Assembly (NCBI RefSeq): GCF_900142105.1
Contig: NZ_FQZS01000010.1
Coordinates: 1 to 64,000 of the forward strand
DNA: 64,000 nt
Direction: 5' to 3'
DNA from: Lutispora thermophila DSM 19022
GTDB lineage: Bacteria; Bacillota; Clostridia; Lutisporales; Lutisporaceae
The notes below the pieces were generated by a model. That model ran no database searches, had not been told where the DNA came from, and saw only the letters and a list, made by a program, of their open reading frames with translations. The first letter of the stretch is position 1. The number at the start of each line of letters is the position of its first letter. Of this stretch, positions 7,496 through 16,353 are shown piece after piece. The position numbers were made by a program, and so were the translations under genes.

Positions 7496-9106
7496 TTGAG
7501 TAATAACAGACAAAAGCGGCAGCCGAAAACAACAGCCCTGAGAAGGCCAGACCTTACAGAAATAGCAGTCGCGCAGGTACAAGACAAATATTCGGACTAT
7601 CCAAGCAACGGCCTCACACCAGTCAAGCTGGCAACCATCTTCAAAGAGGCGGACGCCGGGGATGTCCTCCGGCAGATGGAACTCTTCGAGGAGATGGAGG
7701 AAAAAGACCCGCATCTCTTCTCCCAGCTTCAGACCCGCAAAAATGCCGTTACTGGCCTTGATTTTGAAATCATCCCTTTTGATGCGGATAATGAGCGCGA
7801 TAAGGAAATTGCCGAGTTCGTGGCGCAGGAAATCGAGAGCATCGAAAACTTTGAGGATGTGGAGATGGACTTGCTTGATGCAATCGGCAAAGGCTTCGCG
7901 GTCTCAGAAATTATGTGGGACTATGATGATGGCCGGGTTGTTGTCAAGAAAATCAAGAACAGGCATCAGAAGCGTTTCTTTTGGGACGCGGAGGACAATT
8001 TCAGGGTCGTCACCAAGGAATACCCGAGCGGCATTATCGTACCCGAGAACAAGTTTATAGTTCACCGCTACAAGGCCCGCAGTGGACATCCGTCAAGGGC
8101 TGGCGTTCTGAGGGTCGTTGCGTGGATGTACCTCTTCAAGAACTACGACTTGAAGGATTGGGTCAGCTTTTGCGAGGTCTTCGGGATGCCGCTAAGGCTC
8201 GGCAAGTACGCCCAGGGCTCAAGCGAGGAAGACAAAGCCGCTCTCATGCGAGCTCTTATACAGATTGGCTCCGATGCGGCGGGCATTATTCCGGATGGGA
8301 CAGAAATCGAATTCAAGGAGTCCAGCAAGTCATCGAGCCTCGATATATATGAGCGACTCGCCCGGTACTGTGACGAGCAGATGTCAAAGGCAATCCTCGG
8401 ACAGACGCTCACCAGCGACTCCGGGGGCGGAAGCTATGCACAAAGTAAGACGCACAACGAAGTCCGTCACGACCTAACGGTTGCGGACTGCAAGGCTCTT
8501 GCCGCTACGCTCAGACGCGATCTTATCCGTCCCCTCGTCCTCTTTAACTTTGGCGAAAACAGGCGTATCCCATACATCCGCTTTGATTGTGAGGAGGCCG
8601 ACGACCTCAAGGAAACAGTCGACATCTATGAGAAGCTGATTTGCAACATCGGCCTCAAAGTCCCGACCGCTCATCTATACAAGAAATTCTCCATCCCGAA
8701 GCCGGAAAACGGCGAGGAAGTGGCGACACCGAGCCAGGGCTCAGCCCTACCCATCCCGATGAAGGAGCAGGCGGCGGAAGTAGTCGTCAATGACGCAACG
8801 GTAGCAGGGGCCGCCAAGGATGAGACCAAGAGAGTGGCATCCGGGGAGCTGGGTACGCAGCAGCGCATCGATAATCTTGCGACGGCGGCAACAAAACAGA
8901 GTTCGGGCCTATTTAAGAAGCTATTCGCCCCCGTTCTCAGAATGCTTGACAAAGCTGAAGACCTTGAAGCTGTCAGGAAGCTCTTTGAAAATGAGCAGTT
9001 AGTTGAGCAGCTCGCAGGAGAAATGGATGTCAGCGACATTGAGGAGCTCCTTCAAAAGGCGATGCTATTGGCAGACCTTGAGGGGCGGGTGATACGGGAT
9101 GAATGA
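7496..9106 (+). CDS. Portal protein (Mu gp29 / DUF935)
   Basis: 536 residues of the DUF935 family, which forms the dodecameric portal ring at the capsid vertex. Family segments include FEEMEEKDPHLFSQLQTRKNA near the N terminus, the central YLFKNYDLKDWVSFCEVFGM, and ILGQTLTSDSGGGSYAQSK. The start is TTG at 7496, because the ATG at 7490 runs into TGA after one codon and AAGGAGGTGAG lies at the right distance before the TTG. The C-terminal end overlaps the next gene by 8 bases. Confidence 0.88.
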   Translation: MSNNRQKRQPKTTALRRPDLTEIAVAQVQDKYSDYPSNGLTPVKLATIFKEADAGDVLRQMELFEEMEEKDPHLFSQLQTRKNAVTGLDFEIIPFDADNERDKEIAEFVAQEIESIENFEDVEMDLLDAIGKGFAVSEIMWDYDDGRVVVKKIKNRHQKRFFWDAEDNFRVVTKEYPSGIIVPENKFIVHRYKARSGHPSRAGVLRVVAWMYLFKNYDLKDWVSFCEVFGMPLRLGKYAQGSSEEDKAALMRALIQIGSDAAGIIPDGTEIEFKESSKSSSLDIYERLARYCDEQMSKAILGQTLTSDSGGGSYAQSKTHNEVRHDLTVADCKALAATLRRDLIRPLVLFNFGENRRIPYIRFDCEEADDLKETVDIYEKLICNIGLKVPTAHLYKKFSIPKPENGEEVATPSQGSALPIPMKEQAAEVVVNDATVAGAAKDETKRVASGELGTQQRIDNLATAATKQSSGLFKKLFAPVLRMLDKAEDLEAVRKLFENEQLVEQLAGEMDVSDIEELLQKAMLLADLEGRVIRDE

Positions 9107-9839
9107 AGTCGAGAGCGTAATCTCCCGGAACAAAGAGATAACCTTTGAGGAGGCGGTCGAATACTTCGGGGGTAAAATCCCCGTCACCGCTAAGCAGTTC
9201 TATGAAATCGCGGCGGAATATCAATCCCTCGCTTTCACTGTCTCGGGTTATACAAAAGTTCAAGTCCTCAAGAAATTTCATGACGAGCTCCTCCGGGCGA
9301 TTAGAGAAGGAGAAACGATGCAAAGCTTCCGGGACAGGATGAACGAGTTCCTTGAGGCCCAAGGATATGAAGGAGTTACAAATTTTCAGGCGGACAACAT
9401 CTTTCGGACAAATGTGCAAACGGCCTATCAGGTTGGGCACTACCGACAGATGACTGACCCGGATGTCCTGAAGCTCCGGCCCTACTGGATGTATGATGCC
9501 GTTAACGATTCGCACACTCGCCCCTCACACCTTGCAATGGACGGGAGAGTTTTCCCGGCAGATTCACCAGTATGGGACATATGGTATCCGCCGAACGGCT
9601 TCCGCTGCCGCTGCACCGTACGCTCACTTTCTAAGAGACAGGTCGAGCAGCGGGGACTAAAGGTGGAGACGGAGGTTCCGAAGGCAGCAGAGCTCCGGGA
9701 CGGACGCTTTGTAAACATCCTCCCCGACCCGAGCTTCTCAACGAATCCCGCGAAGGTACAGTTTACGCCCGACTTCAAAGGATACCCGGAGACCTTGAAA
9801 AAGGTCTTTGAGAGGAGGGAAAAAACCAAAGGTAAATAA
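9099..9839 (+). CDS. Minor head protein gpF (Mu gp30, SPP1 gp7 family)
   Basis: 246 residues. Proteins of this family sit inside the head near the portal and help assembly or DNA ejection. The conserved core is seen: NIFRTNVQTAYQVGHYRQ, then YWMYDAVNDSHTRPSHLAMDG and the cysteine-containing PPNGFRCRCTVRSLSKRQ, which is diagnostic for the SPP1 gp7 / Mu gpF group. It overlaps the portal gene. It is shorter than Mu gpF (about 420), but the conserved domain is complete. Confidence 0.85.
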   Translation: MNEVESVISRNKEITFEEAVEYFGGKIPVTAKQFYEIAAEYQSLAFTVSGYTKVQVLKKFHDELLRAIREGETMQSFRDRMNEFLEAQGYEGVTNFQADNIFRTNVQTAYQVGHYRQMTDPDVLKLRPYWMYDAVNDSHTRPSHLAMDGRVFPADSPVWDIWYPPNGFRCRCTVRSLSKRQVEQRGLKVETEVPKAAELRDGRFVNILPDPSFSTNPAKVQFTPDFKGYPETLKKVFERREKTKGK

Positions 9840-9912
9840 TGAGCGTTTAAAGGCCCAAATTTAATAGTTTGTCCCATCGATAAGGCAAATATACCTTGAA
9901 GAAAAGTAACGG

Positions 9913-9924
9913 GCGTTATAACGC
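9913..9924. other. 12-bp palindrome in the gpF-protease gap
   Basis: GCGTTATAACGC is a perfect palindrome in the 138-bp gap between gpF and the protease gene, one of the longer plus-strand gaps in the late operon. A short open stretch (KVTGVITRANGVKCDFKCK) covers part of the gap but lacks a start codon with a ribosome site. It could be a protein-binding site. No function is shown. Confidence 0.3.
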
Positions 9925-9977
9925 GTGCTAACGGGGTTAAATGCGATTTTAAATGCAAGGTGAAGCGAGGTGAGTAA

Positions 9978-11033
9978 ATGGCAAAATTATTTGTATGCAG
10001 CGGCGGTCAGTCAGAAGTAAACGGAGCACCAGAGAAAGTGAAGCTCCTTCCCCTCGGACACGTCAAGAGCCAAAAAGGCGACTTCAACGTCGATGAGGAA
10101 AGTTTCCGTTTGATGAAACAGGCGTTTCTCGAACGGGGCATTGATATTGTGATCGACTATGAGCATCAGACGCTCAAGGATGTACAGGCTCCGGCGGGCG
10201 GGTGGATAAAAGACCTATCTATCGAGGACGGAGCGATTGTGGCTAAAGTGGAATGGACTCCGCAGGGAAAGAAGTATCTCGAAAACCGGGAATACCGATA
10301 TCTCTCACCTGTTGTCCTTGTCCGTAAGTCGGACAACAAGGCAATAGTCCTACACTCAGTAGCATTGACAAACACACCCGCCATTAACGGGATGTTCCCG
10401 ATAATCAATTCCATCAAATTCAATGATTACGAAGGAGGTAACGACATGGACATTTTGAAGAAATTCGCAGCCCTGCTCGGACTCGGTGAGGATGCAACCG
10501 AAGAGCAGGTCACGGAGGCCATCAAGGCCGCTGTTGCGGATGCCAAGAAACTTAAAGAGGGCAATGAAAACAAAAATCCTGAAGGCGGTTCCGAGGTTGA
10601 AGAAAAGGTCGTCTCAAACAAGGTGATTTGCGAGATGCTCGGTTTAAAGGCCGGAGCTAAAACCGAAGACGTGGCCGCCGCAATTCTGGCCCTCAAGAAC
10701 GAAAAGCCCGAGGGTATGGTCTCCGAGAAGGAGTTCAAAGAGCTCAAGGACAAAATTGCCCGCCGTGAAGCAGAGGACGCTGTCCTCATGGCCCTCAAAG
10801 CCGGAAAGCTGACTCCTGCTCAAAAGGATTGGGCGACGCAGTACGCCCTCAAAGACCCGGAGGGGTTCAGGGCGTTTGTTGAGAAGGCCCCACAGAGCGT
10901 CCCAATGGGCGAGCTCGACATCGAAACCAAGGTAAACAAAGAGGATACCTTCGACGAGGCGACGCTGCTCATCTGCAAGCAGCTCGGCGTCAGCGAAGAA
11001 GACCTCAAGAAATACGGAAAGGATGTGAGATAA
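9978..11033 (+). CDS. Head maturation protease with C-terminal scaffold (Mu gpI)
   Basis: 351 residues. The N-terminal 150 residues match Mu-like prohead proteases (Mu gp32/gpI): FRLMKQAFLERGIDIVIDYEHQTLK carries the conserved DYEH, and YLSPVVLV plus LHSVALTNTPAINGM carry the serine/threonine motif near the end of the protease domain. After about residue 156 the protein becomes charged and helical, ending with YAL and SEEDLKKYGKDVR, as expected for a scaffold. The start ATG follows GCGAGGTGAG. The same frame contains an internal start for a separate scaffold. Confidence 0.85.
   Translation: MAKLFVCSGGQSEVNGAPEKVKLLPLGHVKSQKGDFNVDEESFRLMKQAFLERGIDIVIDYEHQTLKDVQAPAGGWIKDLSIEDGAIVAKVEWTPQGKKYLENREYRYLSPVVLVRKSDNKAIVLHSVALTNTPAINGMFPIINSIKFNDYEGGNDMDILKKFAALLGLGEDATEEQVTEAIKAAVADAKKLKEGNENKNPEGGSEVEEKVVSNKVICEMLGLKAGAKTEDVAAAILALKNEKPEGMVSEKEFKELKDKIARREAEDAVLMALKAGKLTPAQKDWATQYALKDPEGFRAFVEKAPQSVPMGELDIETKVNKEDTFDEATLLICKQLGVSEEDLKKYGKDVR
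10446..11033 (+). CDS. Nested scaffold protein (Mu gpZ-like) from an internal start
   Basis: Within the protease gene and in the same frame, a strong ribosome site (GAAGGAGGTAACGAC) precedes the ATG at 10446. It would give a 195-residue protein starting MDILKKFAALLGLGEDATEE. In Mu and lambda the scaffold is likewise made from an internal start in the protease gene, sharing its C terminus. The predicted product is acidic and helical, with a KEFKELKDKIARREAEDAV coiled-coil region. The near-perfect Shine-Dalgarno at this point is the main evidence. Confidence 0.7.
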   Translation: MDILKKFAALLGLGEDATEEQVTEAIKAAVADAKKLKEGNENKNPEGGSEVEEKVVSNKVICEMLGLKAGAKTEDVAAAILALKNEKPEGMVSEKEFKELKDKIARREAEDAVLMALKAGKLTPAQKDWATQYALKDPEGFRAFVEKAPQSVPMGELDIETKVNKEDTFDEATLLICKQLGVSEEDLKKYGKDVR

Positions 11034-11034
11034 G

Positions 11035-11448
11035 ATGGCAGCACTCACAGCAGGAAGAAACACGCCGGAGTTCGCTGAAGGCGGGAAGATTATCGTACTC
11101 CCTGTAGCGGCAAATACAGTTATTTTTGACGGCAGCCTTGTTGCACTGGATGAAAACGGAAACGCCCAGCCCGCAGCTAAGGAAACCGGCCTCACGGCGG
11201 CGGGACGCGCCGAGGAATACGTCGACAACACGGGCGGGGCAGCCGGAGACAAGACCATCAGGGTCAGAAGAGGCGTCTTTGTATGGGACAATACCTCAGT
11301 TGCGGCCAATAAGGTAAAACCTGAACATGTCCTCAAGGACTGCTATATTGAGGATGACTGCACCGTCACTGCATTGGCGGATGGAAGTTCACGGGCAGGC
11401 AAAGTAATCGCAGTAACAGACGACGGTGTTGCCGTCGAGACCCTATAA
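11035..11448 (+). CDS. Probable head decoration protein
   Basis: 137 residues, small and beta-rich, with many G, A, V and D residues. The pattern FAEGGKIIVLPVAANTVIF ... GRAEEYVDNTGGAAGDKTI ... RRGVFVWDN resembles small capsid decoration or stabilisation proteins lying between scaffold and major head protein. Position agrees with this. Only one base separates its ATG from the protease stop. Assignment is by fold-like pattern and position, not by a diagnostic motif. Confidence 0.6.
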   Translation: MAALTAGRNTPEFAEGGKIIVLPVAANTVIFDGSLVALDENGNAQPAAKETGLTAAGRAEEYVDNTGGAAGDKTIRVRRGVFVWDNTSVAANKVKPEHVLKDCYIEDDCTVTALADGSSRAGKVIAVTDDGVAVETL

Positions 11449-11475
11449 CAGGGAGAAAAGGAGGATTAAAGCACT

Positions 11476-12363
11476 ATGATAGTTAACCAGCAATCACTCC
11501 GGGGTATTTTTACCGGGTTCAAGACCATCTTCAACAAAGCTTTTGAAGAGACAAAACCCCTCTATGACAGGGTAGCGACGGTTGTCCCTTCCGTTACAGG
11601 TGAAGAGAATTACAAATGGCTCGGCACTATCCCCATGATGAGGGAATGGATTGGAGACCGTCAGATTAAGTCTTTGACAGCGTCCGATTACACTATCAAA
11701 AACAAGGACTTCGAGGTCACGGTCGGCGTTTCCCGCAACGACATCGAGGATGACCGCATCGGACTCTATACTCCAGCGATTCAATCCCTCGGACAGAGCG
11801 CGGCTCTTCATCCCGACGAGCTTGTCTTCGCGCTGCTCCCGGGCGGATTCACCAACAAATGCTATGACGGGCAGCCGTTTTTCTCGGACGCCCACAAGGT
11901 CGGCAAAAAGACCTTCAGTAACAAGGGTACGGCCAAGCTTTCGCCGGAATCCTATGCAGCGGCAAGAGCGGCAATCATGTCGATAACCGACGAGCACGGC
12001 AAGCCGCTTAAGATTGTCCCCGACTTGCTTGTGGTCGGCCCGGCTTTAGAGACCGAGGGAAGAAAAATTCTCCTCGCTGACCAGATTGAGGGCACAACGA
12101 ACATCTTGAAGGGAACAGCGGAGCTGTTGGTTGTTCCTGACCTGGCCGGATATGATACGATGTGGTTCTTGCTCTGCACCAAGAAACCCATCAAGCCGCT
12201 CATTTATCAAGAGAGACAAAAGGCGAAGTTTGTAAGCCTGACCAACGAGACCGATGAGAATGTTTTCATGAGAAAAGAATTCCTCTATGGAGCCGATTCT
12301 CGTGGAAATTCCGGGTATGCCTTCTGGCAAATGGCCTACGGCAGCGACGGCTCGGCAGCGTAA
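11476..12363 (+). CDS. Major head protein gpT (Mu gp34-like)
   Basis: 295 residues of the Mu-like major head subunit family, which builds the icosahedral capsid with an HK97-like fold. It starts MIVNQQSLRGIFTGFKTIFN, the typical N terminus; EENYKWLGTIPMMREWIGDR and the middle DYTIKNKDFEVTVGVSRNDIEDD are hallmark segments. Length equals that of the family (about 300). A strong ribosome site (AAAAGGAGG) supports high expression. Confidence 0.92.
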   Translation: MIVNQQSLRGIFTGFKTIFNKAFEETKPLYDRVATVVPSVTGEENYKWLGTIPMMREWIGDRQIKSLTASDYTIKNKDFEVTVGVSRNDIEDDRIGLYTPAIQSLGQSAALHPDELVFALLPGGFTNKCYDGQPFFSDAHKVGKKTFSNKGTAKLSPESYAAARAAIMSITDEHGKPLKIVPDLLVVGPALETEGRKILLADQIEGTTNILKGTAELLVVPDLAGYDTMWFLLCTKKPIKPLIYQERQKAKFVSLTNETDENVFMRKEFLYGADSRGNSGYAFWQMAYGSDGSAA

Positions 12364-12377
12364 AGGAGTGAGTCGGC

Positions 12378-12827
12378 GTGGCATATTGCGACATCGCAGA
12401 AGTCCGCTCCATGCTTAAGGATGACGCCCTCAACACCATCATCGGCAGCGACTACATAGAAGACGAGGCCGAACGCGAGGCAAAAATCATCCCTATTATT
12501 GAAGCGGCAATCGCGGATGCTGGGGCGGAGATTGACGGATACCTTGCCAAGAGGTACACGCTCCCCCTCTCCCCTGTCCCGCAGGTTATCAAGAAGTTTG
12601 CAAAGGACATCGCCGTCTATAACCTATATTCCCGCATCGGCATCGACGAGAACGACCGTGAAAAGAACTACCTAAATCGATACAAGGCGGCTATTCGGTT
12701 CTTTGAATTGCTGGCGGAGGGAAAAGTCGAAATCGGAGCCGTCGACACCACCACTGCAGCGCGAACGGGCTTCTCTGTCGCATCAAGTCCGCGTCTCTTC
12801 TCACGGGACAGCCTGAAGGGGATGTAA
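12378..12827 (+). CDS. Head-tail connector (Mu gp36 / DUF1320)
   Basis: 149 residues of DUF1320, thought to form the ring joining portal and tail (gp6/gp15-like adaptor). Seen are MAYCDIAEVRSML at the start, then EIDGYLAKRYTLPLSPVPQVIKKFAKDIAVYNLY, the family signature. The start is GTG at 12378 after AAAGGAGTGAG. It directly abuts the next gene. Confidence 0.85.
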   Translation: MAYCDIAEVRSMLKDDALNTIIGSDYIEDEAEREAKIIPIIEAAIADAGAEIDGYLAKRYTLPLSPVPQVIKKFAKDIAVYNLYSRIGIDENDREKNYLNRYKAAIRFFELLAEGKVEIGAVDTTTAARTGFSVASSPRLFSRDSLKGM

Positions 12828-13328
12828 ATGTACAGCATAAGACTTGACGGCGACACAAGAAGGCTGATGAAAAGGCTCCGACAGCTCGCGGACATCGACA
12901 AAAAAGGCATCAACGCCGCTATTGCCGAGGCTGTCCGCGAGTCGACCGTAGAACGGTTCCGAACGGAAAAAGGCCCGGACGGGAAGAAGTGGAAACAGTC
13001 CATCAGGGCGGTACAGGAAGGCGGCGTCACGCTTGTTGAAACCGCAGGACTCAAGAATTCCATCAAGTCGAAGTCCGATGCCTCCGGGTTCGCGGTCGGT
13101 ACGAACAAAATATATGCGTCAACGCACCAGTTCGGAGCCAAAAACCGAAGAATCACCATCCGGGCCAAGACCTCGAAGGGTCTTGTCTTCCAAGTGGGTG
13201 GCCGCTGGATTCGGAAGAAACAAGTTACTGTCAGAATCAACATCCCGGCCCGCCCCTTCCTTGGTCTGAGCGATGATGATATGCAAGAAATCAAGGGCAC
13301 TCTTGAGGATTACTTCAGGGAGGATTAG
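12828..13328 (+). CDS. Virion morphogenesis protein gpG (Mu gp31-like)
   Basis: 166 residues of the phage virion morphogenesis family (Mu gpG), needed for joining heads and tails and probably a tail-completion protein. Characteristic are the basic segment FRTEKGPDGKKWKQS, YASTHQFGAKN (the YA.IHQFG motif) and the C-terminal PARPFLGLSDDDMQEI. In Mu the gene lies earlier, beside gpF; here it follows gp36. The ATG immediately follows the previous stop codon. Confidence 0.85.
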   Translation: MYSIRLDGDTRRLMKRLRQLADIDKKGINAAIAEAVRESTVERFRTEKGPDGKKWKQSIRAVQEGGVTLVETAGLKNSIKSKSDASGFAVGTNKIYASTHQFGAKNRRITIRAKTSKGLVFQVGGRWIRKKQVTVRINIPARPFLGLSDDDMQEIKGTLEDYFRED

Positions 13329-13330
13329 AA

Positions 13331-13843
13331 ATGTTTACGGAATGCAGGGAGCATCTTATCGAAAAATTGAAGGAAGCAGGAATCCGTTCAAGACCCTACA
13401 CAAGCATGAAAAAACTCCGTGCGTCCCAGGAGGCCCACGTTGGGGCCGTACTCTTCGAGGAGGAAACCTTCGACCGAAGCGGCGCAAAAACCATATACAG
13501 AGACCAAACAGGCGCGCAGCATAAGAGGCGTAAGGTTTTCTCCCGAGAGACGACCTTCAGCGTGATAATCGGAGACCCTGACCCTAAACGGACGGAGGAA
13601 ATCTTTGAGGCGTTTCTCGGGGCTCTTGATAAGGGTATCTACATCGACGGGAACTATACCCCGATTGAGGTCACGGAGGCAGAGTGGGTCGACGAGGATG
13701 ACAGCATCCTGAAGTCAAAAGTCGCCGTCAATGTCAAAATCAAATTCATGGGCGGCGTTTATAAGGATACGGACTTCGCAAAACTCACGGAGGTCGAAGT
13801 CGAATCAGTTATTAAGGGAAAGGAGACTCAACATGGCGAGTAA
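13331..13843 (+). CDS. Tail terminator-like protein (Mu gp37-like)
   Basis: 170 residues. By position between gpG and the sheath gene, and by its alpha/beta pattern (ETTFSVIIGDPDPKRTEEIFEAFLGAL, then KVAVNVKIKFMGGVYKD), it resembles gp37-type proteins of Mu-like phages, which cap the growing tail tube. No single diagnostic motif is visible. Its end overlaps the next start by 11 bases. Confidence 0.6.
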   Translation: MFTECREHLIEKLKEAGIRSRPYTSMKKLRASQEAHVGAVLFEEETFDRSGAKTIYRDQTGAQHKRRKVFSRETTFSVIIGDPDPKRTEEIFEAFLGALDKGIYIDGNYTPIEVTEAEWVDEDDSILKSKVAVNVKIKFMGGVYKDTDFAKLTEVEVESVIKGKETQHGE

Positions 13844-14051
13844 AAACCAACAGCCGGAAACGGTTGACACAATAGCTCCAAAGCTTTTTAGCATTGAGGA
13901 GCTCAAAGACAAGAAAAAAACGCCCGCCCCCATCTTCAGCGGCATGTGTGCCGCTCTCGGATGGAAGCCGGGCAAGATGGTCACGGAGGAAGATTACGAC
14001 GCAGCAGTCGGGAAATTCTCCGGCAGTCCCATCGGAAAGAAGGTGAAATAA
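13833..14051 (+). CDS. Small protein before the sheath gene (Mu gp38-like position)
   Basis: 72 residues from the ATG at 13833, which follows AAAGGAGACTC inside the end of the previous gene; a longer frame to the left lacks a ribosome site. Rich in K, P and E at the start (APKLFSIEELKDKKKTPAPI), ending with KFSGSPIGKKVK. In Mu a similarly small gene (gp38) lies directly before the sheath gene. Role unknown. Confidence 0.65.
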   Translation: MASKNQQPETVDTIAPKLFSIEELKDKKKTPAPIFSGMCAALGWKPGKMVTEEDYDAAVGKFSGSPIGKKVK

Positions 14052-15482
14052 GTGCTCAGAGACGTTACAACAAAAATTTCAGACGGCCTGCTCGGTCTGG
14101 CAACAGAAAAGGGCGAGGGCGTCCATGTAAAAATCGGCGTATCCCCTGTTACGTCGGACACGCCTATCATCATTACGGGCAACATGACGGCGGCCAAAAT
14201 CAAGGAACGCCTCGGTCTGAGCCCTCTTGCTGATAAGGTGATGGATTCTGTGGAGAACGGTTCAAACAGGATTTTCTGCATCCCGGTCGCGGCATCCACG
14301 GCAGGAAGCCTGGGAACGGTCGAAAAGACAGGCTCGGGGTCAGGTTCTCTATCTGTTGACGGCAGCCCCTACAATGCCTTTGATGTGATTATCAAAATCA
14401 CCGGGCAGGGTCGCAGAAATACTGCCTTATTCGTATATTCGATTGACGGCGGGTACAGCTATTCCGACGAGTTTACGGTGCCACTGACGGGAGCTTTTGA
14501 AATCCCCTTGACGGGCCTGACCGTGATGTTTACAGACGGGCCTGAGCCCAATGAGGAGACATCCTTCCTTGTGGGCGATGCGTTCAATTTCAAGACAACT
14601 GCCCCCACCATGACCAACGCCGACGCGCTTGCGGCCATCGACAAACTCAAGAACTTCAATGAGTCCTATGAATTAGTTCATATCGTCGGGGAGTCGCAGA
14701 AAGCGTTATGGTCGGCGGTGTCTGAAAAGCAGCAGGAACTCGCATCCGTTTACCACAAACCCCTTCTCTTCGTGCTTGAGGCATACCCCCCTGATGATGG
14801 TGAGGATGTGGCGGATTATGCTTTGAGGCTTGAGGCAGACAAGAAGGACATTAAGAACACAGATATTCAGGTTGTGGCAGCACGCTCCCTCTATATCGGC
14901 ATGGACGGCGTTACAAGAGAAATCAACAACGCTGGAATCGTCTGCGGCCTATATTCTAAAACCAAAGTCCATCAAAGCATCGGCAAAACCCGGGATACGG
15001 CGGGCATGGGAATCTCTAAAGGCAAGATGCTTGAACTCCGACCAGCAGGGATTGAGGATTACATCGAGCTGCTCGATAATGCGAAATACCTCACATTCCG
15101 GGAATACGACGGGCTTGAGGGCTTCTTTGTTACCAATGCCCGCGTCATGTCCCCGGATGGTTCGGATTATCGCTATGCCGAGGACGTCCGGGTTAAGAAT
15201 AAAATCATCAGGGAAGTCCGCAAAGAGGGCCTTCAGCTCTTGCAGGACGACATTGACCTTGAGGATGTGCAGAATGAGCTCGAAACAAGGGCAAAGTTCA
15301 TGCAAAAGCCTCTTGACGACATGGTCAAGCTGAAGGAAATCTCCTCGGCCACAATCATAGTCCCGGAAGGACAAGACATCATCGCGACTGAGAAAATGTC
15401 CGTCATCATTCGCTATGTGTCCAGGGGTTATATCAGGGAAATCGAAGTTGACCTCGGCAGAACGAAGCCGAGCGCGAGCTAA
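14052..15482 (+). CDS. Tail sheath protein (Mu gpL-like, DUF2586)
   Basis: 476 residues. It forms the contractile sheath and identifies the phage as a myovirus. The N terminus LRDVTTKISDGLLGL and the middle LYIGMDGVTREINNAGIVCG fit the DUF2586 type. The C-terminal part (RYAEDVRVKNKIIREVRKEGLQLL ... YIREIEVDLG) is the conserved sheath core with a donated strand at the end. The start is GTG at 14052, abutting the previous stop. Length is close to Mu gpL (495). Confidence 0.85.
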   Translation: MLRDVTTKISDGLLGLATEKGEGVHVKIGVSPVTSDTPIIITGNMTAAKIKERLGLSPLADKVMDSVENGSNRIFCIPVAASTAGSLGTVEKTGSGSGSLSVDGSPYNAFDVIIKITGQGRRNTALFVYSIDGGYSYSDEFTVPLTGAFEIPLTGLTVMFTDGPEPNEETSFLVGDAFNFKTTAPTMTNADALAAIDKLKNFNESYELVHIVGESQKALWSAVSEKQQELASVYHKPLLFVLEAYPPDDGEDVADYALRLEADKKDIKNTDIQVVAARSLYIGMDGVTREINNAGIVCGLYSKTKVHQSIGKTRDTAGMGISKGKMLELRPAGIEDYIELLDNAKYLTFREYDGLEGFFVTNARVMSPDGSDYRYAEDVRVKNKIIREVRKEGLQLLQDDIDLEDVQNELETRAKFMQKPLDDMVKLKEISSATIIVPEGQDIIATEKMSVIIRYVSRGYIREIEVDLGRTKPSAS

Positions 15483-15500
15483 GAAGGGAGGCTTGTTTAG

Positions 15501-15938
15501 ATGTCACTGAAAGTAAACGGCAAAACATACGATTGGGCCGACGTCGACATAAAGCTCCCGGGCCTCTCGATTGAATTTCAGGAAATCTCCTACGACGACG
15601 AGCTCGAAAAGGAGCTCGCATACGGCAAGGGCCAGAAACCGAGAGGATACGGAGAAGGCAACTACAAGGCGGAAGGCAAGGTCACCCTCCTCCGCGATGA
15701 TTATGACACGCTACTTGACTATTGCAAAAGTAAAGGGGTTCCGCTCTTCAAGCTTGTCATTCCGAAGATTGTCGTCTCCTATGCCAATGAGGGAGACCGT
15801 ACAAGGAGCGATGTGCTCAATACCGTCACTTTCACCAAGCGCAGCAACAAGGCAGCCCAGGGAGACAAAAGCATCAAGGTCGACCTGGATATGCTCATTG
15901 TGGACGGTATCGAGAGCGACGGCGTTAAAGCCCTGTAA
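15501..15938 (+). CDS. Tail tube protein (Mu gpM-like)
   Basis: 145 residues, beta-rich, placed directly after the sheath gene as in nearly all contractile phages. It begins MSLKVNGKTYDWADVDIKLP, typical of tube proteins that stack as hexamers inside the sheath. ANEGDRTRSDVLNTVTFTKRSN and VDLDMLIVDGI form the closing beta strands. Ribosome site AAGGGAGG precedes it. The assignment is by position, length and fold pattern. Confidence 0.75.
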   Translation: MSLKVNGKTYDWADVDIKLPGLSIEFQEISYDDELEKELAYGKGQKPRGYGEGNYKAEGKVTLLRDDYDTLLDYCKSKGVPLFKLVIPKIVVSYANEGDRTRSDVLNTVTFTKRSNKAAQGDKSIKVDLDMLIVDGIESDGVKAL

Positions 15939-15972
15939 TATCTCAAAATAATTGTCAAAGGAGGATTATGTA

Positions 15973-16353
15973 ATGGAAGATAAGAGCATTAAAGCTAACG
16001 AGGCTGAGACAAAAAAAGGCGGGTCGGCGGCACTTAACCCCGAGGAGCTCAAAGCAAAATACGGTAAGGTTTATCAGCTTGATTTAACCCTAACCCCGGA
16101 TGATGACACAGAAATAGAGGTCTCCTATATCTTTAAGAAGCCGACTACGGCAAGCTATGACCGCTATGTCAAGACAGCATCCAACGGGATGACAAAGGCC
16201 CTTAAGACTTTTATGTTTGACAACATCATCCCTGAACACCGCGACAAATTGGAGGCCGACCTTGAGGAATATCCGGCTCTTACCCTGAGCGCGGGTGAGA
16301 AACTGCTCTCTATGCTCGGACTGTCTAAAACCGCAAATTTAATGAAGCTGTAG
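15973..16353 (+). CDS. Tail assembly chaperone, short form
   Basis: 126 residues from the ATG at 15973, chosen because AAAGGAGG lies 9 bases before it; the in-frame TTG at 15952 lies upstream of that site. This slot between tube and tape measure codes for the chaperone that coats the tape-measure protein during tail assembly (Mu gp41, lambda gpG). The C-terminal part contains the slippery heptamer AAATTTA at 16335-16341, in the right phase to give a longer -1 product. Confidence 0.8.
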   Translation: MEDKSIKANEAETKKGGSAALNPEELKAKYGKVYQLDLTLTPDDDTEIEVSYIFKKPTTASYDRYVKTASNGMTKALKTFMFDNIIPEHRDKLEADLEEYPALTLSAGEKLLSMLGLSKTANLMKL

